Notes: generated by a model from the sequence alone, not told the origin. Numbered from the stretch's first letter, positions 1-8,554 are shown. The stretch: DNA of 32,493 nt from Simplicispira metamorpha (GCF_004341365.1 NZ_SLXH01000036.1:1-32493), one strand, 5' to 3'. Numbers and translations: made by a program.

Positions 1-104
1 ATCCAGACGGGCTCGAGCACGGGGCTGCGCTGCAGCTTGGCCAGCAGGTCGGTGCCGATGTTGCCTGGGCCTATCAGGGCGCATTTGATTTTTTGGGTGG
101 TCAT
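1..104 (-). CDS. tesF: Acetaldehyde dehydrogenase (acylating), N-terminal fragment
   Basis: Only the first 34 codons are present; the gene runs off the left edge. The fragment begins [19 protein letters not shown], the Rossmann NAD-binding start of the TesF/MhpF/BphJ family, which converts acetaldehyde or propionaldehyde to the acyl-CoA while held in complex with a 4-hydroxy-2-oxoacid aldolase. The start lies 12 bases after the tesE stop on the same strand, so it belongs to the tesA1-D-E-F operon. The aldolase partner (tesG) would be expected further left and cannot be seen. No good Shine-Dalgarno precedes the ATG, so translation may be coupled to tesE. The family call is secure; the tes name follows from the neighbours. 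Confidence 0.9.
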   Translation of the reverse strand, partial: MTTQKIKCALIGPGNIGTDLLAKLQRSPVLEPVW

Positions 105-116
105 ACAGGAGATTTC

Positions 117-908
117 TTATGCGGAGAAAGCGATCGAGCAGCCGCCCAGGCCCTCGATCTGCATGGTAAATCGGTCGCCAGCCACGGCGGGCACCAGGGG
201 CGCCAGCGAACCCGACAGGATCAGCTCGCCGGCCTTGAACGGAATGCCAAAAGCGCCCAGCGTGTTGGCCAGCCAGGCCACGGCTTCAGCCGGGTGGCCT
301 TGCACCGCAGCGCCCACACCGCTGCCAGCGGGAGCGCCGTTTTTCCACATCTGCATGGACGCGGCGGCCAGATCGAGCGTGCGCGGGTCGGTGTGCTGCG
401 TGCCGACGACAAACACCCCGCACGAGGCGTTGTCGGCCACGGTGTCCTGGATTTTGATTTTCCAGTCGTCAATGCGCGAATCGACGATCTCGAAGCAGGG
501 CGCGACCCACGCGGTGGCGGCCAGCACGTCGTCCCGCGTGACGCCCGGGCCTTGCAGGTCGGTCTTGAGCATGAAGGCCATCTCGCCCTCGGCGCGCGGC
601 TGGACCAGGCCCGACTGGCTCAGCGATACGGTGGCGCCATCGGCGTACTGCATGGCGTCGGTCAGAAAGCCAAAGTCGGGCTGGAACACGCCCAGCATGT
701 CCTGCACCGGCTTGGAGGTCACGCCGATTTTCTTGCCGATGACGCGCTCGCCCGCCGCCTGGCGGCGCGCCAGAAAGCGCAGCGAGATGCGGTAGGCGTC
801 GTCCACCGTGATGTCGGCGTGGCGGCTGGTCAGGGGCGCCAGCGTGCGGCGTTGGCGCAGGGCGTCAAACAGCGCGTCGCCCAGGGCTTCAATGGTTGCG
901 GCGTCCAT
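117..908 (-). CDS. tesE: 2-hydroxyhexa-2,4-dienoate hydratase (TesE/HsaE type)
   Basis: A 263-residue protein of the usual length for the MhpD/BphH/TesE hydratase family, with typical segments such as GERVIGKKIGVTS (about residues 53-65), GFLTDAM and EGEMAFMLK (about 107-115). In steroid breakdown this metal-dependent enzyme adds water to the 2-hydroxy-2,4-dienoate released from ring A by TesD, giving a 4-hydroxy-2-oxoacid for the TesG/TesF aldolase-dehydrogenase. Its ATG is 2 bases from the tesD stop and its stop 12 bases from the tesF start, a tight operon. The Shine-Dalgarno is weak, suggesting coupling with tesD. The same family serves other meta-cleavage pathways, so the steroid role rests on context. 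Confidence 0.92.
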   Translation of the reverse strand: MDAATIEALGDALFDALRQRRTLAPLTSRHADITVDDAYRISLRFLARRQAAGERVIGKKIGVTSKPVQDMLGVFQPDFGFLTDAMQYADGATVSLSQSGLVQPRAEGEMAFMLKTDLQGPGVTRDDVLAATAWVAPCFEIVDSRIDDWKIKIQDTVADNASCGVFVVGTQHTDPRTLDLAAASMQMWKNGAPAGSGVGAAVQGHPAEAVAWLANTLGAFGIPFKAGELILSGSLAPLVPAVAGDRFTMQIEGLGGCSIAFSA

Positions 909-910
909 TT

Positions 911-1750
911 TTAGCCGTTCTGCAAGAAGTCAATGCAGCTGCGGTTGAACAGCTCGCGGTGCTCCACCTGCACCCAGTGGCCGCAGCGGTTGATCAGCAC
1001 CATGCGCGCCTGCGGGCAGTGTTCCATCAGCTTCATGGTGCCGCTGGCCGGGTTGAACTGGTCGTTCACGCCCCAGAAGCCAAACACCGGGCAGCGCAGC
1101 TCGTGCAGGCGCTCGGTCATGTTGGGCACCTTCAGGATGGAGCGGGCGGCCTGCGTCTGCGTGGCGGCAATCGGCGCGCGCTCGTTGATGATTTCGTCGG
1201 TCAGCAGCGAGGGGTCGAACAGCTGCATGGTCATCACGGCGCGCATGGCCTCGGCGCCGGTCTTGCCCGATTGGTAGATGCTGAACATGTTGGCAATGCC
1301 GGGCATGGCCAGGTAGGTGTCCAGGTCTTCCACGCCACCGGGCGCCATCAGGATCAGGCGCGCCACGTCCTCGGGGTAGGCCAGTGCGTAGCCCAGCGCC
1401 ACCGCACCGCCCAGCGAGTTGCCCAGCAGCGTGACGCGTTGAAGGCCCAGGCCGTCCACCAGCCCCTTGATGCCAGCGATGAACAGGTCCAGGTCGTACT
1501 GCGGCAGGTCGGGCTTGCTGGAGAGGCCGTAGCCCAGCAAATCGGGCACCAGGGTGCGGTAGCCCGCCTCGGCAAACACGGGGTAGTTGCCCTTGAAGTT
1601 GCTGTAGCCACTGGCGCCGCCGCCCGCGCCGTGCAGGAAGATGACGGCTTCGCCTTCGCCCTGGTCGTGGTAGTGCACGCGCTGGGGCAGGCCGGCGACC
1701 TCGCCAATGTCGAGGTAGTGGCCTTCGGGGATGGAGGGGGTTGTCTGCAT
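911..1750 (-). CDS. tesD: 4,5-9,10-diseco-steroid C-C bond hydrolase (TesD/HsaD)
   Basis: Alpha/beta hydrolase of the meta-cleavage-product hydrolase family, about 279 residues. The nucleophile motif GNSLGG carries Ser112; the other probable triad members are Asp230 (GVNDQF) and His258 (NRCGHW). The oxyanion-region motif HGAGGGASG is near residues 40-48. In steroid catabolism it cleaves 4,9-DSHA, releasing the ring A fragment for TesE and the C/D-ring propanoate. The start is uncertain: the ATG at 1750 is chosen, but an in-frame TTG at 1768 would add six residues, and neither has a convincing Shine-Dalgarno. A hairpin and a long pyrimidine-rich stretch separate it from tesA1. Confidence 0.92.
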   Translation of the reverse strand: MQTTPSIPEGHYLDIGEVAGLPQRVHYHDQGEGEAVIFLHGAGGGASGYSNFKGNYPVFAEAGYRTLVPDLLGYGLSSKPDLPQYDLDLFIAGIKGLVDGLGLQRVTLLGNSLGGAVALGYALAYPEDVARLILMAPGGVEDLDTYLAMPGIANMFSIYQSGKTGAEAMRAVMTMQLFDPSLLTDEIINERAPIAATQTQAARSILKVPNMTERLHELRCPVFGFWGVNDQFNPASGTMKLMEHCPQARMVLINRCGHWVQVEHRELFNRSCIDFLQNG

Positions 1751-1805
1751 GGGGTGTGGGTCAAGCAAAAAGAAAAGAGAAAAAAGGGGGGGCTTTGCGG
1801 CGGGT

Positions 1806-1831
1806 GCGGGCGCACAGGCGCTGCCGCCCGC
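1806..1831 (-). other. GC-rich hairpin plus pyrimidine tract between tesA1 and tesD
   Basis: Reading the minus strand, directly after the tesA1 stop there is a 7-bp perfect stem (GCGGGCG paired with CGCCCGC) around a 12-base loop. It is followed about 20 bases later by a long C/T tract (roughly 1764-1793) ending just before the tesD start. The T-rich run lies too far from the stem for a textbook intrinsic terminator. It could be an attenuator, an mRNA processing site or simply biased sequence. Confidence 0.35.
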
Positions 1832-2821
1832 TCAGGCCGCTGGCTGCGCTGGTGCTGTGGCCTGCCACAGCTTGGGCAGGCCGGGGTCGGTGGCCAAAAT
1901 GGCCTGCTTGAGCAGGTTGCGCAGCGCAGCCGATTCCATCTCGCCCATGCGGTCTACCAGATCGGCCTCGACCGATTTGGCCGCCGCCAGCACATGCAGG
2001 ATGGCGTCCGAGCCGGTCGGGCTCAGGCGCAGGCCACCCGCCTCCTGCACCAGCAGGCCGCGCTGTACCAGCGACTGCAGCGCGCCCGTGCCCAGGTCCA
2101 CGCCGGTGTAGGCAATGTGGGCGGCGATCTCGGGCACTTGCAGCGGCTGGCACACGCTCAGCAGCGAGAGCACGAAAAAGTCGGTGTCCGACAGCTGGCG
2201 CTGCTGCAGCGTGCCCCGGATGCCATGTAAAAACTGAAAATGCGCGCGCCCGAACAGGTAGCCCAGCAGGTTCTCGGAATACACCGCACCCTCCAGCTGC
2301 GCCTGCGGCTCGGTCGAGACGGGCGCCGCCTTGCGCGAGGCCAGCGCATAGCCGCCGGTCACGTACAGCAGCGGGGGCAGGGCGCTGCTGTCGTACTGCA
2401 CCACCTCGCCGACAAAAATGGTGTGGTCGCCGCCCTCGTACTTGAACGCGCTCTTGCACTGAAAGCGCGCGCTGCAGCCGGTGAGCAGGGGCGCGCCGCT
2501 GGGTTGCATGTCCAGCGCCAGGCCGTTGAATTTGTCCTCGCCCGCGCGGGCAAAGCGGTTGGACAGCGCCTCTTGCTCGTTCGACAGGATGTGTACGTTC
2601 CAGTGCGTGCTGTCGCTGAAGGCAGGCAGGCTGCGCGCGTTGTTGGCCAGGCTCCACAGCACCATCGGCGGCTCCAGCGACACCGAGTTGAAGCTGTTGG
2701 CCGTGATGCCGATGGGCGTGCCATCGGCCGCTGTGGTGGTCACGATGGTCACGCCCGTGGCAAACATGCCCAGTGCGCGGCGAAATTCCTTGGGGTCGAA
2801 GGGCGGGGCAAGTGCATTCAT
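1832..2821 (-). CDS. tesA1: 3-HSA hydroxylase flavin reductase with C-terminal MarR-like extension (TesA1)
   Basis: The 329-residue protein starts at the ATG at 2821, preceded by a clear Shine-Dalgarno (AGGAG, 6 bases away). Residues about 10-160 form a flavin reductase domain with FMN-site segments around GITANSFNSVSLEPP (38-52) and a GDH motif (131-133). HsaB-type reductases usually end near 190 residues. Here residues about 180-315 form an extra, largely helical region with a winged-helix feel (LVQRGLLVQEAGGLRLSPTG, 251-270). The p-hydroxyphenylacetate hydroxylase reductase C1 of Acinetobacter has the same layout, with a MarR-like C-terminal domain that controls its activity. The reductase supplies reduced flavin to TesA2, encoded divergently 239 bases away. 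The reductase call is firm; the role of the extension is inferred. Confidence 0.88.
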   Translation of the reverse strand: MNALAPPFDPKEFRRALGMFATGVTIVTTTAADGTPIGITANSFNSVSLEPPMVLWSLANNARSLPAFSDSTHWNVHILSNEQEALSNRFARAGEDKFNGLALDMQPSGAPLLTGCSARFQCKSAFKYEGGDHTIFVGEVVQYDSSALPPLLYVTGGYALASRKAAPVSTEPQAQLEGAVYSENLLGYLFGRAHFQFLHGIRGTLQQRQLSDTDFFVLSLLSVCQPLQVPEIAAHIAYTGVDLGTGALQSLVQRGLLVQEAGGLRLSPTGSDAILHVLAAAKSVEADLVDRMGEMESAALRNLLKQAILATDPGLPKLWQATAPAQPAA

Positions 2822-2940
2822 ACAAGTCTCCTGAGTCCTGGAGCCCAAGCTTGCCGGGCGCTGCCTTGCATCGAATCCTTCACATGGACTAGGGCGTTCT
2901 TTGCTGCACATCAGGTGATGCGCTGGCGGGCGGCGTTTTA

Positions 2941-2952
2941 GTCTGATTGGAC
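2941..2952 (+). promoter_or_regulatory. Site A: GTCY-N4-RGAC palindrome in the tesA1/tesA2 divergent region
   Basis: GTCTGATTGGAC followed by GATG lies between the divergent tesA1 and tesA2 genes. Sites with the same arms and the same GATG flank occur at 14201 and 27345. A hexamer GAATAT starts 24 bases after the palindrome (2977-2982). If it is the -10 box, the palindrome is centred near -42.5 and the tesA2 leader is about 70 bases. The arms and spacing are visible; function as an activator site is inferred. No matching -10 was found toward tesA1. Confidence 0.55.
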
Positions 2953-3059
2953 GATGAGCCCTGCCGATGCGGGTGGGAATATCTGCCCATCGCAAGGGAT
3001 TTTCCTTGTGCGTTCACCCCCTCTGCCGCGTAGAGCAAAGCCTTTCGGAGACAAGCACC

Positions 3060-4256
3060 ATGATGACAGTAAGAGACGATTATTTGACGCCCGAAGCCAT
3101 TGAGTTGATCGAACGCGCCCGCGCCATGGCGCCGCGTTTGGCCGAGCGCGCCCGTGCAGCGGAAGACGCTTTGATGGTGCCGCGCGAGACTGTCGCGGAG
3201 ATGCAGGAGGCGGGCTTTTTCAAGGTGCTGCAGCCCAAGCGCTGGGGCGGCTACGAAATGGATCCGCGTGTTTTCTACACCGTGCAAATGGCGCTGGCCG
3301 AAGGCTGCATGGCCACCGCCTGGATTTATGGCGTGATTGGTGTCCACAACTGGCAAATTCCGCTGTTCCCGGAGCAGGCGCAAATCGACGTCTGGGGCCA
3401 AGACCCCACCACGCTGACCGCTTCGACTTACATGCCCACCGGCAAGGCCGAGCCGGTGGAAGGCGGCTACCGCTTCAGCGGCCGCTGGAGCTGGAGCAGT
3501 GGCTCGCAGCACTGCGAGTGGATTTTGCTGGGCGGCCTGCTGCCCAAGAAAGACGGCTCGGGCGTGTTGGAGCACTGCACCTTCTTGCTGCCCAAGAAAG
3601 ACTTCAAGATCATCGAAAACTTTGACGTGCTGGGCCTGCGCGCCACCGGCAGCCACGACATCGAAGTGACCGACGCCTTTGTGCCCGCGCACCGCACCCA
3701 CCGTACCAACGACCACAGCGACGCTGGCTGCCCTGGCCGTGCCGTCAACCCCGGTTGGCTCTACCGCATTCCGTTCACGCAGGTGTTCCAGCGCGCGGTG
3801 TCGTCGGCCTGCTTGGGCGCGACCGATGCCGCCATCAACAGCTTTCGCCAACGCTGCGCCAGCTTTGTTGGCAAGCACGGTGCCAAGACGGCAGAAGACG
3901 TCAACTCCCAGCTGGCCGTGAGCGAGGCCATGATGATGACCGACCAAGCCAAGCTGGTGCTGTATCGCAACTTCCAGCGCATCGTCGATTGCGCCAAGAA
4001 CGGCACGGTGATGGACGTGGAAGAGCGCCTGATGCAACGTGCCCAGGCATCGCAGGTGCCCAAGCGCTGCGCCGAGGTGGTCAACGAGATCATGCGCGCC
4101 TGCGCAGCCGGTGGCGTGTTCAAGACCAACCCCATCGAGCGCACTTTCCGCGACCTGCACGTGGCGCGCGGCCACATTGCCAACAACAGCGATACCTATG
4201 CACGCAGCCATGGCGCCGTGATGCTGGGCCTGCCCAACGCCGACGCTTTCGTTTGA
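3060..4256 (+). CDS. tesA2: 3-HSA 4-monooxygenase, oxygenase component (TesA2/HsaA)
   Basis: A 398-residue group D flavin monooxygenase with the acyl-CoA-dehydrogenase fold, like HsaA and HpaH oxygenases. Recognisable segments are FFKVLQPKRWGGYEMDP near the N terminus, GRWSWSSGSQHCEW in the beta domain and GLRATGSHDIEV. With reduced flavin from TesA1 it hydroxylates 3-HSA, the aromatised 9,10-seco-steroid, to the catechol cleaved by TesB. The ATG at 3060 is chosen because GGAG lies about 10 bases upstream; the open frame extends to 2967 but the extra residues look unlike the family. It heads a plus-strand operon running into tesH 13 bases later, with site A in its promoter region. The match to the steroid hydroxylase is strong. 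Confidence 0.92.
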   Translation: MMTVRDDYLTPEAIELIERARAMAPRLAERARAAEDALMVPRETVAEMQEAGFFKVLQPKRWGGYEMDPRVFYTVQMALAEGCMATAWIYGVIGVHNWQIPLFPEQAQIDVWGQDPTTLTASTYMPTGKAEPVEGGYRFSGRWSWSSGSQHCEWILLGGLLPKKDGSGVLEHCTFLLPKKDFKIIENFDVLGLRATGSHDIEVTDAFVPAHRTHRTNDHSDAGCPGRAVNPGWLYRIPFTQVFQRAVSSACLGATDAAINSFRQRCASFVGKHGAKTAEDVNSQLAVSEAMMMTDQAKLVLYRNFQRIVDCAKNGTVMDVEERLMQRAQASQVPKRCAEVVNEIMRACAAGGVFKTNPIERTFRDLHVARGHIANNSDTYARSHGAVMLGLPNADAFV

Positions 4257-4269
4257 GCGGTAACCACCC

Positions 4270-6054
4270 ATGACCACAGGAGGCGGCGTGCAGCACCCAC
4301 CCTTGAAAGACGAACAGCAGTTTGACGTGATCGTCGTCGGCTCGGGCGCTGGTGCGCTGCTGGCCGCCATCCGAGCCAGCGATGAGGGGCTCAAAACCCT
4401 CGTGGTGGAAAAAACCGCGCTGGTTGGTGGTACCTCGGCCCTGTCGGGCGGCGGTATCTGGATTCCTGACAACCACGACATGCCCAAGGCCGGGCTGCGC
4501 GACAGCATCGAGGTGGCCTTTGGCTACGTCAAAGCCTGTGCCCAGGGACTGGCCAGCGACGACCGCGTGCTGGCCTACGTCGAGACGGCGCGCCACATGG
4601 CGCGCTATCTGGCGCAGATCGGCGTGCCCTACCGCTGCATGCCGCATTACTCGGATTACTACCCCAACGTTCAGGGTGCGTTACCTGGTGGGCGCACTAT
4701 GGACCCGTTGGACTTCAACGCGGCCCGGCTAGGTCTGGAGGGCTTGGCGCTGCTGCGCCCGACCAACCCGGGCCAGTTGATTTTTGGCCGGATGCACATC
4801 AACGCCTTCCAGGCACGCTCCATGCTGGCGCGCGAGCGCAAAGCCAAGTGGATGCTGATGGGCATCATGGCCCGCTATTTTCTCGATTACCCCTGGCGCA
4901 GCAAAACCCGCCGCGACCGCCGCCTGACCGGCGGCCAGGCGCTGGTGGGTGGCCTGCTGGCGGCGCTGCGCCAGCGCAAGATTGCCCTGTGGCTGGACAC
5001 GCCCATGGAGTCGTTGACCACCGACGCGGGCCGCGTCACTGGCGTGGTCGTGCGCAAAGATGGCCAGGCGCTGCGCCTGCAAGCGCGCAAGGCGGTGATC
5101 CTGGGCGCGGGCGGTTTTGAGCGCAACCAGGCCATGCGTGAGCAATACCTGCCCCAGCCCACCAACCAGGCCTGGACGAGCACGCCGCCCGATGCCAACA
5201 CCGGCGACACCATCCGTGCGGGCGCCGCCGTGGGCGGCAAGCTGCACCTGATGGCGCACACCTGGGGCGTGCCCACGCTGGACGTGCCCAAGGAAGAGAA
5301 ATTCCGCCCGCTGTTTGTCGAGCGCTCCCTGCCCGGCTGCATGGTGGTCAACGCCCGGGGCGAGCGCTTTTTGAACGAATCGGGGCCGTACCCCGAGTTC
5401 CAGCAGGCCATGTACGCCAACCACGCAAAAACGGGCGGCGCCATTCCGGCATGGATTGTTTTTGATGCCACTTTCCGCGCCAACTACCCCATGGGCCCGC
5501 TCATGCCTGCGACGGCGGTGCCCGACAGCCGGTTGCGCAAGAGCTGGCTGGGCAAGGTGTACTGGAAGGGCGAAACCCTGCCCGAGCTGGCCGCTGAAAT
5601 CGGCGTCGATGCCGCTGGCCTGGTGGCCAGTGCCGCCCGCATGACCGAATTTGCCCGCACCGGCAAAGACCTGGAGTTCGACCGGGGCGGCAATGTGTTT
5701 GACCGCTACTACGGCGATGTCAACGTCAAGCCCAATCCCAACTTGGCGCCTATCCAGAAAGGGCCGTTCTATGCCATCCGGCTGTTTCCTGGCGACATCG
5801 GCACCAAGGGCGGTCTGCTGACCGACCGCGACGCCCGGGTGCTGGATGAGGCAGGCAAGGTCATTGAGGGCCTGTACTGCGTAGGCAACAACTCGGCCTC
5901 GGTGATGGGGCCTGCCTACCCCGGTGCGGGCTCGACGCTGGGCCCGGCCATGACCTTTGCCTACCGCGCCATTGCCGCCATCCAGGGCAAGCCGCTGGCG
6001 CTGGAGCGCACCGAGTTGCTCCAGGGCGCGCCCCGCGTGGGGCAGGCGGCATGA
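4270..6054 (+). CDS. tesH: 3-ketosteroid Delta1-dehydrogenase (TesH/KstD)
   Basis: FAD-dependent dehydrogenase of about 594 residues that introduces the 1(2) double bond in ring A of 3-ketosteroids, a step needed for ring B opening. The FAD dinucleotide motif VIVVGSGAGALLAA is at residues 20-33, followed by VEKTALVGGTSALSGGGIWIP (46-66). The substrate-side motif GPFYAIRLFPGDIGTKGG begins at residue 498 with a probable catalytic Tyr501, and GAGSTLGPAMTFAYRA is near the C terminus. These blocks closely match the C. testosteroni enzyme as I remember it. The ATG at 4270 has no clear Shine-Dalgarno; an in-frame GTG at 4288 follows AGGAGG by four bases and may be the true start. Its stop overlaps the next start (ATGA). 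Confidence 0.94.
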   Translation: MTTGGGVQHPPLKDEQQFDVIVVGSGAGALLAAIRASDEGLKTLVVEKTALVGGTSALSGGGIWIPDNHDMPKAGLRDSIEVAFGYVKACAQGLASDDRVLAYVETARHMARYLAQIGVPYRCMPHYSDYYPNVQGALPGGRTMDPLDFNAARLGLEGLALLRPTNPGQLIFGRMHINAFQARSMLARERKAKWMLMGIMARYFLDYPWRSKTRRDRRLTGGQALVGGLLAALRQRKIALWLDTPMESLTTDAGRVTGVVVRKDGQALRLQARKAVILGAGGFERNQAMREQYLPQPTNQAWTSTPPDANTGDTIRAGAAVGGKLHLMAHTWGVPTLDVPKEEKFRPLFVERSLPGCMVVNARGERFLNESGPYPEFQQAMYANHAKTGGAIPAWIVFDATFRANYPMGPLMPATAVPDSRLRKSWLGKVYWKGETLPELAAEIGVDAAGLVASAARMTEFARTGKDLEFDRGGNVFDRYYGDVNVKPNPNLAPIQKGPFYAIRLFPGDIGTKGGLLTDRDARVLDEAGKVIEGLYCVGNNSASVMGPAYPGAGSTLGPAMTFAYRAIAAIQGKPLALERTELLQGAPRVGQAA

Positions 6055-7730
6055 CGGGCCGCGCCAAGCCATCCACCGTCACCCCGATCGCCCCGGCGCT
6101 GGAGGTGGACAACGCCAGCGCCATCGACTGGAGCGACAGCGCCGACGTGGTGGTGGTGGGCTGGGGTGCCGCAGGTGCCTGCGCCGCACTGGAAGCGCGC
6201 GCCACAGGCGCCTCGGTGATCGTCATTGACCGCTTTGACGGCGGCGGTGCCAGTGCGCTGTCGGGTGGCGTGGTGTATGCCGGTGGCGGCACGCCCTACC
6301 AGCAGCAGGCTGGTTTTACCGATACCCCCGAGGCCATGGCCGAGTACCTGCGCCACGAGGTCAACGGTGTGGTCAGCGATGCCACGCTGCACAAGTTTTG
6401 TGCCGACAGCGTGGCCAACCTGGCCTGGCTGGAGGCCCACGGCGTGCGCTTTGGCGCCACCATGCCCGACCACAAAACTTCGTACCCGCCCGAGGGCAAG
6501 TTTCTCTACTACTCCGGCAACGAAGTGGTGCCCGCCTGCCGGGGCACGCTGGGCGCACCCGCGCCGCGCGGCCACCGGGCCGTGGCCAAGGGCCAGTCGG
6601 GCAAGGCGCTGTATGCGGCGCTGAAAGAGGCCACGCTGAAGGCGGGCGCGCAGCCCGTCACGCAGGCAGCGGTGCGCCGACTGGTGCGCCAGCGTGGCCC
6701 CGATGGGCAGCCCGGCGCCGTGCTGGGCGTGGAAGTCTGGCAACTGCCGCCGGGCGCCCCAGGTACCTTGCGCCATGCCGAGCTGCACCGCCAGGTGGCG
6801 CGCTGGCGCACGTTTCGCCCCGGCAAGGCGGCGGCCTGTCGGCGCGAGGCGGCGCTGATCGAGCAGGCCACGGCGCAGCCGCGCTTCATCCGCGCGCGCC
6901 ACGGCGTGGTCTTGGCCACGGGCGGCTTTATTTACCACCCTGAATTGATGGCCACGCACGCGCCGCACGCCAAGCGTGGCTGGCCGGTGGGCGCCGCCGG
7001 CTGCGACGGCAGCGGCCTGCGCCTGGGCCAGAGCGTGGGTGCGGCGGCCCAGGCGCTGGAGAACATTTCGGCCTGGCGCTTCATCACGCCGCCAGCGGTG
7101 TGGCCCAAGGGCATCGTCGTCAACACCCAGGGCGAGCGCTTTTGCAACGAGCAGGTCTATGGCGCCACGCTGGGCCATGCGCTGGTCGATCACCAGGGCG
7201 GGCGCGGCTGGTTGGTGATCGATGCCAAGCTGCGCGCGCAGGCCATTCGCCAGTGCCTGTTTGGCGGTTTGTGGGCGTTTCAGTCGCTGCCCGCGCTGGC
7301 CATGATGCTGCTGGGCGCCAAAAAAGCGGCCACGCCCGAGGCCCTGGCGATGCGCCTGAAGGCCAACCCGGCCAAGCTGCGCGCCAGCCTGGAGGCCGCC
7401 AGCGCTGCCGCACGCGGTGAGCGCGAAGACGCCTTTGGCAAATCGCCCGACATGCGCCAGGACATGGCGCGCGGGCCGTACTACGCCATCGACATTTCCA
7501 TCGGCTCGCCCACCTTTCCGCTGGCCACGCTGACGCTGGGCGGGCTGGTGCTGGACGAGGCCAACGGCCAGGTGCTCGATGCCGCAGGCCAGCGCATTGG
7601 CGGCCTGTTTGCCGCCGGGCGCACGGCCATGGGCTTGCCCTCGTCGCGCTACGTCAGCGGCCTGTCGCTGGCCGACTGTGTTTTTTCCGGGCGGCGCGCA
7701 GGCCATGCCGCAGCCCACTTCTCTGACTAA
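6051..7730 (+). CDS. tesI: FAD-dependent steroid dehydrogenase, probable 3-ketosteroid Delta4(5alpha)-dehydrogenase (TesI-like)
   Basis: A second flavoprotein of the KstD/fumarate-reductase superfamily, 559 residues, with FAD motif VVVVGWGAAGACAAL (32-46), a SALSGGVVYAGGG block (73-85) and a C-terminal segment GLPSSRYVSGLSLADCVFSG. It lacks the SGGGIWIP and GAGSTLGP blocks of true Delta1-dehydrogenases. It is encoded next to tesH with a 4-base ATGA overlap, implying translational coupling. In C. testosteroni a Delta4(5alpha)-dehydrogenase, TesI, works with TesH on 5alpha-reduced substrates, so that role is the best guess. The C-terminal motif suits this subgroup but the substrate cannot be read from sequence alone; other 3-ketosteroid or keto-acid dehydrogenation is possible. 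Confidence 0.72.
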   Translation: MTGRAKPSTVTPIAPALEVDNASAIDWSDSADVVVVGWGAAGACAALEARATGASVIVIDRFDGGGASALSGGVVYAGGGTPYQQQAGFTDTPEAMAEYLRHEVNGVVSDATLHKFCADSVANLAWLEAHGVRFGATMPDHKTSYPPEGKFLYYSGNEVVPACRGTLGAPAPRGHRAVAKGQSGKALYAALKEATLKAGAQPVTQAAVRRLVRQRGPDGQPGAVLGVEVWQLPPGAPGTLRHAELHRQVARWRTFRPGKAAACRREAALIEQATAQPRFIRARHGVVLATGGFIYHPELMATHAPHAKRGWPVGAAGCDGSGLRLGQSVGAAAQALENISAWRFITPPAVWPKGIVVNTQGERFCNEQVYGATLGHALVDHQGGRGWLVIDAKLRAQAIRQCLFGGLWAFQSLPALAMMLLGAKKAATPEALAMRLKANPAKLRASLEAASAAARGEREDAFGKSPDMRQDMARGPYYAIDISIGSPTFPLATLTLGGLVLDEANGQVLDAAGQRIGGLFAAGRTAMGLPSSRYVSGLSLADCVFSGRRAGHAAAHFSD

Positions 7731-7738
7731 GGATGGAT

Positions 7739-8500
7739 ATGGCAGGACGTGTACAAAACAAGGTGGCGCTGGTCACCGGCGGGGCCAGCGGTGTGGGCCG
7801 GGCCACGGTGCAATTGCTGCTGGAGGAGGGCGCCTTCGTCGGCATCAGCGACATCAATGCCGAGGCGGGTCAGGCCCTGGCCCAGGAGTGCGGCGAGCGC
7901 GCGGTGTTTGTGCGCCACGACGTGACCAGCGAGGCCGACTGGAGCGCTGCCATCGCCGCCGTGCAGCAGCGCTTTGGGCCGCTGGACATTCTCATCAACA
8001 ACGCTGGCATCCTGATTCCGGGCAGCATCGAAACCGCCACGCTGGCGCAGTTTCGCCAGCTCATGCAGGTCAACACCGACTCGTGCTTCATCGGCTGCCA
8101 GCAGGGTGTAGAGGCGATGAAAGAGCGCGGCGGCAGCATCGTCAACATGGCTTCGGTGTCGTCGTGGCTGCCGGTAGAAAACTACGCGGGCTACAGCGCC
8201 AGCAAGGCCGCTGTGGGCGCGCTGACCCGCGCTGCCGCACTGTTTTGCCGCAAAAACGGCCACCGCGTGCGCGTCAATTCGCTGCACCCCGATGGCATCT
8301 ACACGCCCATGATGCAGGCGTCGGCGCCGGGCGTACCGCCCCAGTTTTTGCTGTTCGATGCCAAGAACAACCCCAAGGGCCGCGCCTGCATGCCCGAGCA
8401 CATTGCCAAGGTGCTGCTGTTTCTGGCGTCGGACGACTCGCAGGCCATCAATGGCGCCGAAATCCGCGCCGACAGCGCCATCCTGGGCATGGGGCTGTGA
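7739..8500 (+). CDS. 3beta/17beta-hydroxysteroid dehydrogenase
   Basis: A 253-residue classical short-chain dehydrogenase, the same length as the well-studied 3beta/17beta-HSD of C. testosteroni and very similar as I recall it (for example FVRHDVTSEADW, SVSSWLPVENYAGYSASKAAV, VNSLHPDGIYTPMMQAS and the C-terminal AILGMGL). The NAD site is TGGASGVG (13-20); catalytic Ser139, Tyr152 and Lys156 are present. It oxidises 3beta- and 17beta-hydroxyls to ketones, feeding 3-ketosteroids to TesH. I chose the ATG at 7739 because AAGGA lies five bases upstream; an ATG at 7733 would add two residues. It follows the TesI-like gene by 8 bases in the same operon. Confidence 0.93.
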   Translation: MAGRVQNKVALVTGGASGVGRATVQLLLEEGAFVGISDINAEAGQALAQECGERAVFVRHDVTSEADWSAAIAAVQQRFGPLDILINNAGILIPGSIETATLAQFRQLMQVNTDSCFIGCQQGVEAMKERGGSIVNMASVSSWLPVENYAGYSASKAAVGALTRAAALFCRKNGHRVRVNSLHPDGIYTPMMQASAPGVPPQFLLFDAKNNPKGRACMPEHIAKVLLFLASDDSQAINGAEIRADSAILGMGL

Positions 8501-8554
8501 GTGGCCGGGCGCTGCGCTGCCGCTGTGCCCATCACATTCTCCATATTTTTATGT

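Noticed and set aside
2822-3059. A -10 box 24 bases from site A toward tesA1
   Set aside because: The hexamer at that distance on the minus strand is ACCTGA, not promoter-like. Site A appears to serve tesA2; the tesA1 promoter was not identified.
2889-4508. Minus-strand open frame covering tesA2
   Set aside because: It has no family-like sequence and is antisense to a clear flavin monooxygenase.
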